Notes under the pieces: generated by a model
Told to the model about the DNA's origin: nothing
What the model saw: the letters and a program-made list of their open reading frames with translations, nothing else
The model's database searches: none
From: Syntrophorhabdaceae bacterium
GTDB lineage: Bacteria; Desulfobacterota; Syntrophorhabdia; Syntrophorhabdales; Syntrophorhabdaceae
Reading direction: 5' to 3'
DNA: 20,339 bases
NCBI GenBank assembly: GCA_026415015.1
Contig: JAOAHW010000012.1
Span: 1-20,339, forward strand
Program-made: the position numbers and the translations under genes
Shown here: positions 16,919-20,339 of the stretch, piece by piece
Layout: every line of letters begins with the position of its first letter
How positions within the stretch are numbered: position 1 is the stretch's first letter

Positions 16919-17831
16919 TTCAGACACAAAAGGCATAATCGGCATAAAGATAGATGTGGATACTCATGTGGGGATGCAAAGAGGGGTCCCCCAGATCCTC
17001 TCTATCTTGAAAAAATATAATGTCCTGGCAAGCTTTTTTATCCCCATGGGCAGGGATAACACAGGCAGGACTGTAAAGAGGATATGGACAAAAAAGGGGT
17101 TCCTGAAAAAGGTCAATCGGGTGGGTGTCCTGCAGACTTATGGAATAAGGACGCTACTGTACGGGATACTCATAAGGGGTCCAGAGATAGCAAAAAAAGG
17201 TGCAGGGATAATAAAAAAGATAATTGAAGAGGGCCATGAGGTTGGTATCCATGGCCATGACCATGTATACTGGCATGACCATATAAAAGACCTTGACAGG
17301 GACCATACAGAGGAAATACTCAAGAAATCTGTAATGGTCTACAGGGACATTACAGGTAAGGCACCACTGTCCTTTGCAGCACCTGGCTGGATGATAAATG
17401 CCCATGCACTTAACTTTTTTCAAGAGAACGGGTTTATATATTCCAGCGATACAAGGGGGCAGATGCCTTTCTATCCTGTCATGGACAACAGATTGTTCCG
17501 TATCATCCAGATACCATCCACTCTGCCTACCCTTGACGAGGTGGTGGGCATTGAGGGCAATGACCCTAAGATCCTGTCGGACTATTTTGCAGACTCTCTA
17601 AATAAAGAGATTAATATACTCACCATCCATGCAGAACTGGAAGGCAAAAGATGGGGGGGCTTTCTCGAGATGTTTCTACAGAAATCCATATCAAGGGGTT
17701 TTATATTTAAAAGGCTTATAGATATTGCACAGAACCTGAAGATAAAGGGACAGCTACCTATCTGTGAGATATTCTATGATTATATAAGGGGGAGGGCAGG
17801 AGAGGTCTCCTGCCACTCTGCACCCCTTTAA
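16911..17831 (+). CDS. ArnD-like polysaccharide deacetylase/deformylase
   Basis: The 306-residue NodB-fold protein resembles E. coli ArnD, which removes the formyl group from undecaprenyl-phosphate-formamido-arabinose before lipid A modification. Shared landmarks are IDVDT (14-18), the metal site HGHDH (114-118), SSDTRGQMPF (178-187), IPSTLPTLDEVVG (201-213), TIHAELEG (238-245) and the closing GRAGE (294-298). The start is TTG at 16911, overlapping the dehydrogenase stop by 8 bases; no ATG gives the conserved N-terminus. No other arn genes are in view, so the substrate may be another polyprenyl-linked sugar. It converges with groEL with 3 bases between the stops. Confidence 0.88.
   Translation: MNNSDTKGIIGIKIDVDTHVGMQRGVPQILSILKKYNVLASFFIPMGRDNTGRTVKRIWTKKGFLKKVNRVGVLQTYGIRTLLYGILIRGPEIAKKGAGIIKKIIEEGHEVGIHGHDHVYWHDHIKDLDRDHTEEILKKSVMVYRDITGKAPLSFAAPGWMINAHALNFFQENGFIYSSDTRGQMPFYPVMDNRLFRIIQIPSTLPTLDEVVGIEGNDPKILSDYFADSLNKEINILTIHAELEGKRWGGFLEMFLQKSISRGFIFKRLIDIAQNLKIKGQLPICEIFYDYIRGRAGEVSCHSAPL
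17795..17814. terminator. Possible terminator hairpin at the groEL/arnD-like convergence
   Basis: A perfect inverted repeat has 9-base arms GGCAGGAGA and TCTCCTGCC around a central GG; in RNA a stem of about 7-8 pairs would form. It lies in the last codons of the arnD-like gene and about 20 bases beyond the groEL stop. No good U-tract follows on either strand, so termination would be weak or factor-assisted. It might serve groEL. Confidence 0.45.
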
Positions 17832-17834
17832 ATC

Positions 17835-19469
17835 TTAATACATGCCGTCCATTCCACCCATACCACCTGGTGGCATCATAGGCATCTGTTTTTCCTTTGG
17901 TTTCTCGGCAACCATGGCATCTGTGGTGAGAAGTAGTGATGCCACTGATGCTGCATTCTGTAGCGCAGTCCTTGCTACCTTTGTTGGGTCGATGATACCT
18001 GCCTCCATCATGTCATCCACATATACCTCTTTTGCTGCATCAAACCCAAAGTTGCCCTTATTGTTTTTTACTTTCTCTATGACTATTGAGCCATCATGGC
18101 CTGCATTCTGGGCAATCCATCTCAAAGGCTCTTCCAGTGCCTTTTTAACAATATTTACACCAAACTGTCTCTCGCCATCGTATTTCAATGCCTCAAGGGT
18201 CGGGAGACACCTTATAAATGCCACACCACCGCCAGGGATTATGCCTTCTTCAACAGCAGCCTTTGTAGCATTTAAGGCATCCTCAACACGGGCCTTCTTC
18301 TCTTTCATCTCTGTCTCTGTTGCTGCACCTACATTGATAACTGCTACGCCGCCAACGAGTTTTGCAAGCCTCTCCTGGAGTTTTTCCCTGTCGTAATCAG
18401 AGGTTGTCTCCTCGATCTGGGTTCTTATCTGTTTTACCCTGCCTTCTATATCTCTCTTGTCACCGGCACCGTCAACGATTGTTGTGTTGTCTTTGTCTAT
18501 TACAACCCTCTTTGCTGAACCAAGGTCCTTCAATGTTATGCTCTCCAGCTTGATACCCAGTTCTTCTGAGATCATCTGGCCACCTGTAAGGATTGCAATG
18601 TCTTCAAGCATTGCCTTTCTCCTGTCCCCAAAGCCAGGTGCCTTGACCGCTGCCACCTTTAGGGTCCCTCTGAGTTTGTTAACAACAAGGGTTGCCAGTG
18701 CCTCACCCTCTACATCCTCTGCTATTATCAAGAGGGCCTTGCCCATCTTTGCCACCTGTTCCAGGATAGGCAGGAGGTCTTTCATGTTGCTTATTTTCTT
18801 CTCGTGAATGAGTATCAGAGGCTCATCAAGGACAGCCTCCATCTTTTCTGGGTTTGTTACAAAATACGGTGAGATATAGCCTTTATCAAACTGCATACCC
18901 TCAACAATGTCAAGGGTTGTCTCCATACTCTTGGCCTCTTCTACAGTTATAACACCCTCTTTGCCCACCTTGCTCATTGCCTCTGCTATGATATTGCCTA
19001 TGGTCTCATCATTATTTGCAGAGATGGTCCCGACCTGGGCGATTTCTTTCTGGTCCTTTGTGGGCTTTGAGAGTTTTTTAAGCTCCTCTACTACCACCTC
19101 AACAGCCTTATCAATCCCTCTCTTGAGCTCCATTGGGTTATGGCCTGCTGCTACAAGCTTTGCGCCTTCACGATATATGGCCTGGGCAAGTACAGTGGCT
19201 GTTGTTGTACCATCGCCTGCCACATCACTTGTCTTGCTTGCCACCTCTTTTACCATCTGAGCGCCCATGTTTTCAAATTTATCATCCAGTTCAATCTCCT
19301 TTGCTACTGTCACACCATCTTTTGTAACAGTGGGAGAACCAAAGGATTTCTCAATGATTACATTTCTGCCTTTAGGTCCAAGGGTCACCCTGACTGCATC
19401 TGCAAGGGTATTAACGCCCTTTAGAATTGCCTCCCTTGCGTTCTGATCATACTTTATCTCTTTAGCCAT
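17835..19469 (-). CDS. groL: Chaperonin GroEL (Hsp60)
   Basis: GroEL forms the double-ring ATP-driven folding chamber in the cytoplasm. The 544-residue sequence is standard along its length: TLGPKGRNV near the N-terminus, GDGTTTATVLAQ in the nucleotide site, an intact apical domain, and GIIPGGGVAF in the second half of the equatorial domain. It ends in the usual Gly-Met tail (PPGGMGGMDGMY). A GGAGGG ribosome binding site precedes the ATG, which lies 18 bases after groES. It is expected to be co-transcribed with groES under heat-shock control. Confidence 0.99.
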   Translation of the reverse strand: MAKEIKYDQNAREAILKGVNTLADAVRVTLGPKGRNVIIEKSFGSPTVTKDGVTVAKEIELDDKFENMGAQMVKEVASKTSDVAGDGTTTATVLAQAIYREGAKLVAAGHNPMELKRGIDKAVEVVVEELKKLSKPTKDQKEIAQVGTISANNDETIGNIIAEAMSKVGKEGVITVEEAKSMETTLDIVEGMQFDKGYISPYFVTNPEKMEAVLDEPLILIHEKKISNMKDLLPILEQVAKMGKALLIIAEDVEGEALATLVVNKLRGTLKVAAVKAPGFGDRRKAMLEDIAILTGGQMISEELGIKLESITLKDLGSAKRVVIDKDNTTIVDGAGDKRDIEGRVKQIRTQIEETTSDYDREKLQERLAKLVGGVAVINVGAATETEMKEKKARVEDALNATKAAVEEGIIPGGGVAFIRCLPTLEALKYDGERQFGVNIVKKALEEPLRWIAQNAGHDGSIVIEKVKNNKGNFGFDAAKEVYVDDMMEAGIIDPTKVARTALQNAASVASLLLTTDAMVAEKPKEKQMPMMPPGGMGGMDGMY

Positions 19470-19487
19470 TATAACTCCCTCCTTTCA

Positions 19488-19778
19488 TTATTCTTCAACT
19501 ATTGCAAGGACATCATCTTCTCTTAAGATAAGATGCTCTTCGCCTTCAATCTTTATCTCTGTGCCAGAATATTTACCAAAAAGTATCTTGTCTCCTACCT
19601 TAACGGTGAGAGGGGCCTTTGTCCCGTTTTCAAGCATCTTACCGTCTCCTACAGCAATGACCCTTCCTTCCTGTGGCTTCTCCTTTGCCGCATCTGGGAT
19701 AATAATGCCTCCCTTTGTCCTTTCCTCTTCCTCGATCCTCTTTACAAGAATCCTGTCCTGTAATGGCTTAATCTTCAT
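19488..19778 (-). CDS. groS: Co-chaperonin GroES (Hsp10)
   Basis: GroES is the heptameric lid of the GroEL chamber. The 96-residue protein has the family start KIKPLQDRILVKR, the mobile loop with GGIIIPD that docks on GroEL (about 17-35), and the C-terminal part with VGDKILFGKYSGTEIK and REDDVLAIVE. The ATG at 19778 has an AAAGGAG site about 8 bases upstream. The promoter and a CIRCE-like element lie just before it, so it is the first gene of the groESL operon. Confidence 0.99.
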   Translation of the reverse strand: MKIKPLQDRILVKRIEEEERTKGGIIIPDAAKEKPQEGRVIAVGDGKMLENGTKAPLTVKVGDKILFGKYSGTEIKIEGEEHLILREDDVLAIVEE

Positions 19779-19812
19779 CGTATCACACTCCTTTCAATTT
19801 ATTTTTTAATTG

Positions 19813-19839
19813 TTAGCCATTATTTAAATCGATTGCTAA
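19813..19839. promoter_or_regulatory. Degenerate CIRCE-like element (HrcA operator) of groESL
   Basis: TTAGCCATT, 9 bases, GATTGCTAA: 27 bp in all, the same layout as the CIRCE consensus TTAGCACTC-N9-GAGTGCTAA. The groES-distal arm (right arm as given) agrees with the consensus at 8 of 9 positions. The other keeps the outer TTAGC and one more base. It sits at the predicted transcription start, where HrcA would block initiation. hrcA itself is not in the window. Confidence 0.65.
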
Positions 19840-19843
19840 AAAT

Positions 19844-19873
19844 AATATAAGGATGAAGGGAGGTTTTTGTCAA
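19844..19873 (-). promoter_or_regulatory. Sigma-70-type promoter of groESL
   Basis: On the minus strand TTGACA (19868-19873), an 18-base spacer and TATATT (19844-19849) form a strong promoter, with start near 19837. The -35 lies about 10 bases beyond the stop of the upstream gene. No sigma-32-type consensus was noticed, which agrees with CIRCE/HrcA-type control. Confidence 0.75.
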
Positions 19874-19882
19874 TATGGGAAA

Positions 19883-20339
19883 TTAAATTTTTAACAATAA
19901 ATTTACGCCCTCTTTATACCAATGGGAGAAATGGTTATTTTCTCTGCTGTTACCTTCTTTATCAAGTTTTATGGATGAAAAAACATCCTCCTTATCAAGT
20001 CGGATTTCATATTCTGTCTCTGCCTGCATACAGAGTCTATCAACCATGCCGGACAGGACTGTGTCTTTATCGGCTTTACAGTGCCATACATCCCACCATT
20101 TCTCATAGGCATTCAATATGGTCTTTGACCTTTTATCATAGTATTTTGAAAAAGAGGGCAGCCAATCCTTTATAGCCTTCTTGGATTCATAGAAAAGGTC
20201 CTCCACAAAAGGGTAATTTTCAATGACATCCATCTCTATCTTTATCTTCTTTATAAAACCCTCTATGATACTCATGGGACCATGTTTTTTTGTATAGACG
20301 TGTTCTTTTAGAGAGTTCCATACCTCTATGACAGGATAT
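19883..20339 (-). CDS. Unrecognised protein, 5' end beyond the window
   Basis: I do not recognise this protein. The first ATG in the window is at 20275 (130 residues), but the frame stays open to the right edge. Its translation upstream (for example VIEVWNSLKEHVYTKKHGP) reads smoothly into the rest, so the true start is probably outside. The product is charged and looks mostly helical, with several tryptophans (near KAIKDWLP and YEKWWDVWHC). It has no signal peptide or membrane segment in the visible part. A ligand-binding half of a TetR-type regulator is one possibility, on overall look only. It lies upstream of groES, which has its own promoter. Confidence 0.6.
   Translation of the reverse strand, partial: YPVIEVWNSLKEHVYTKKHGPMSIIEGFIKKIKIEMDVIENYPFVEDLFYESKKAIKDWLPSFSKYYDKRSKTILNAYEKWWDVWHCKADKDTVLSGMVDRLCMQAETEYEIRLDKEDVFSSIKLDKEGNSRENNHFSHWYKEGVNLLLKI

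Noticed and set aside
17842..19260. Several long plus-strand frames opposite groEL
   Set aside because: They are low-complexity shadows of the highly conserved groEL gene.

Overview
The window is a chromosomal segment of a low-to-medium GC bacterium and carries mostly housekeeping genes. MurE has the DNPR motif typical of meso-diaminopimelate-adding enzymes, and an ArnD-like deformylase hints at an outer membrane with a modified lipid. Together these suggest a Gram-negative-type (diderm) cell. Codon use is consistent throughout, with many AGG/AGA arginine and ATA isoleucine codons, so no block looks recently transferred. I cannot name the phylum with confidence; the gene types would fit Nitrospirota or Desulfobacterota-like anaerobes. 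Bases 4-37 are not genomic. They match the Illumina Nextera (Tn5) Read-2 adapter, so the left edge is a library artefact that cuts murC.

Left half (38-10247, minus strand): a division and cell wall (dcw) cluster in the classical order mraZ-rsmH-ftsL-ftsI-murE-murF-mraY-murD-ftsW-murG-murC, with overlaps or gaps of at most 14 bases. One strong sigma-70-type promoter (10288-10316) precedes it. It is followed at once by an array of TGG-type MraZ boxes with a 10-bp period (10253-10287), as expected for MraZ autorepression. The Mur ligases, MraY, MurG, RsmH and MraZ look intact. The two genes at the ftsI and ftsW positions do not. The ftsI product is 293 residues, has a membrane anchor and a PASTA domain, but shows no transpeptidase motifs. 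The ftsW product is 257 residues and polytopic, but lacks the large extracellular loop and the signature motifs of SEDS polymerases. The lipid II supply line is therefore complete, while the septal polymerase/transpeptidase pair encoded here appears to have decayed or changed role. This is the most interesting signal in the window.

Middle and right (10413-17831, plus strand): a run of six genes, divergent from the dcw cluster. It holds a TIGR02757/DUF2400 protein overlapping uvrC, a compact MetE/UROD-like protein, a CHASE2 class III adenylate cyclase, a zinc alcohol dehydrogenase and an ArnD-like deformylase. UvrC stops directly after its nuclease domain and lacks the C-terminal helix-hairpin-helix domain.

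Right end (17835-20339, minus strand): groES-groEL, with a sigma-70-type promoter and a degenerate 27-bp CIRCE-like element, converge on the plus-strand operon with only 3 bases between stop codons. A 9-bp-arm inverted repeat in the end of the arnD-like gene may end transcription there. An unrecognised helical protein, open to the window edge, lies upstream of groES. No tRNA, rRNA, CRISPR, insertion sequence or gene-free stretch above 300 bases was seen; the longest non-coding stretch is 10248-10412.
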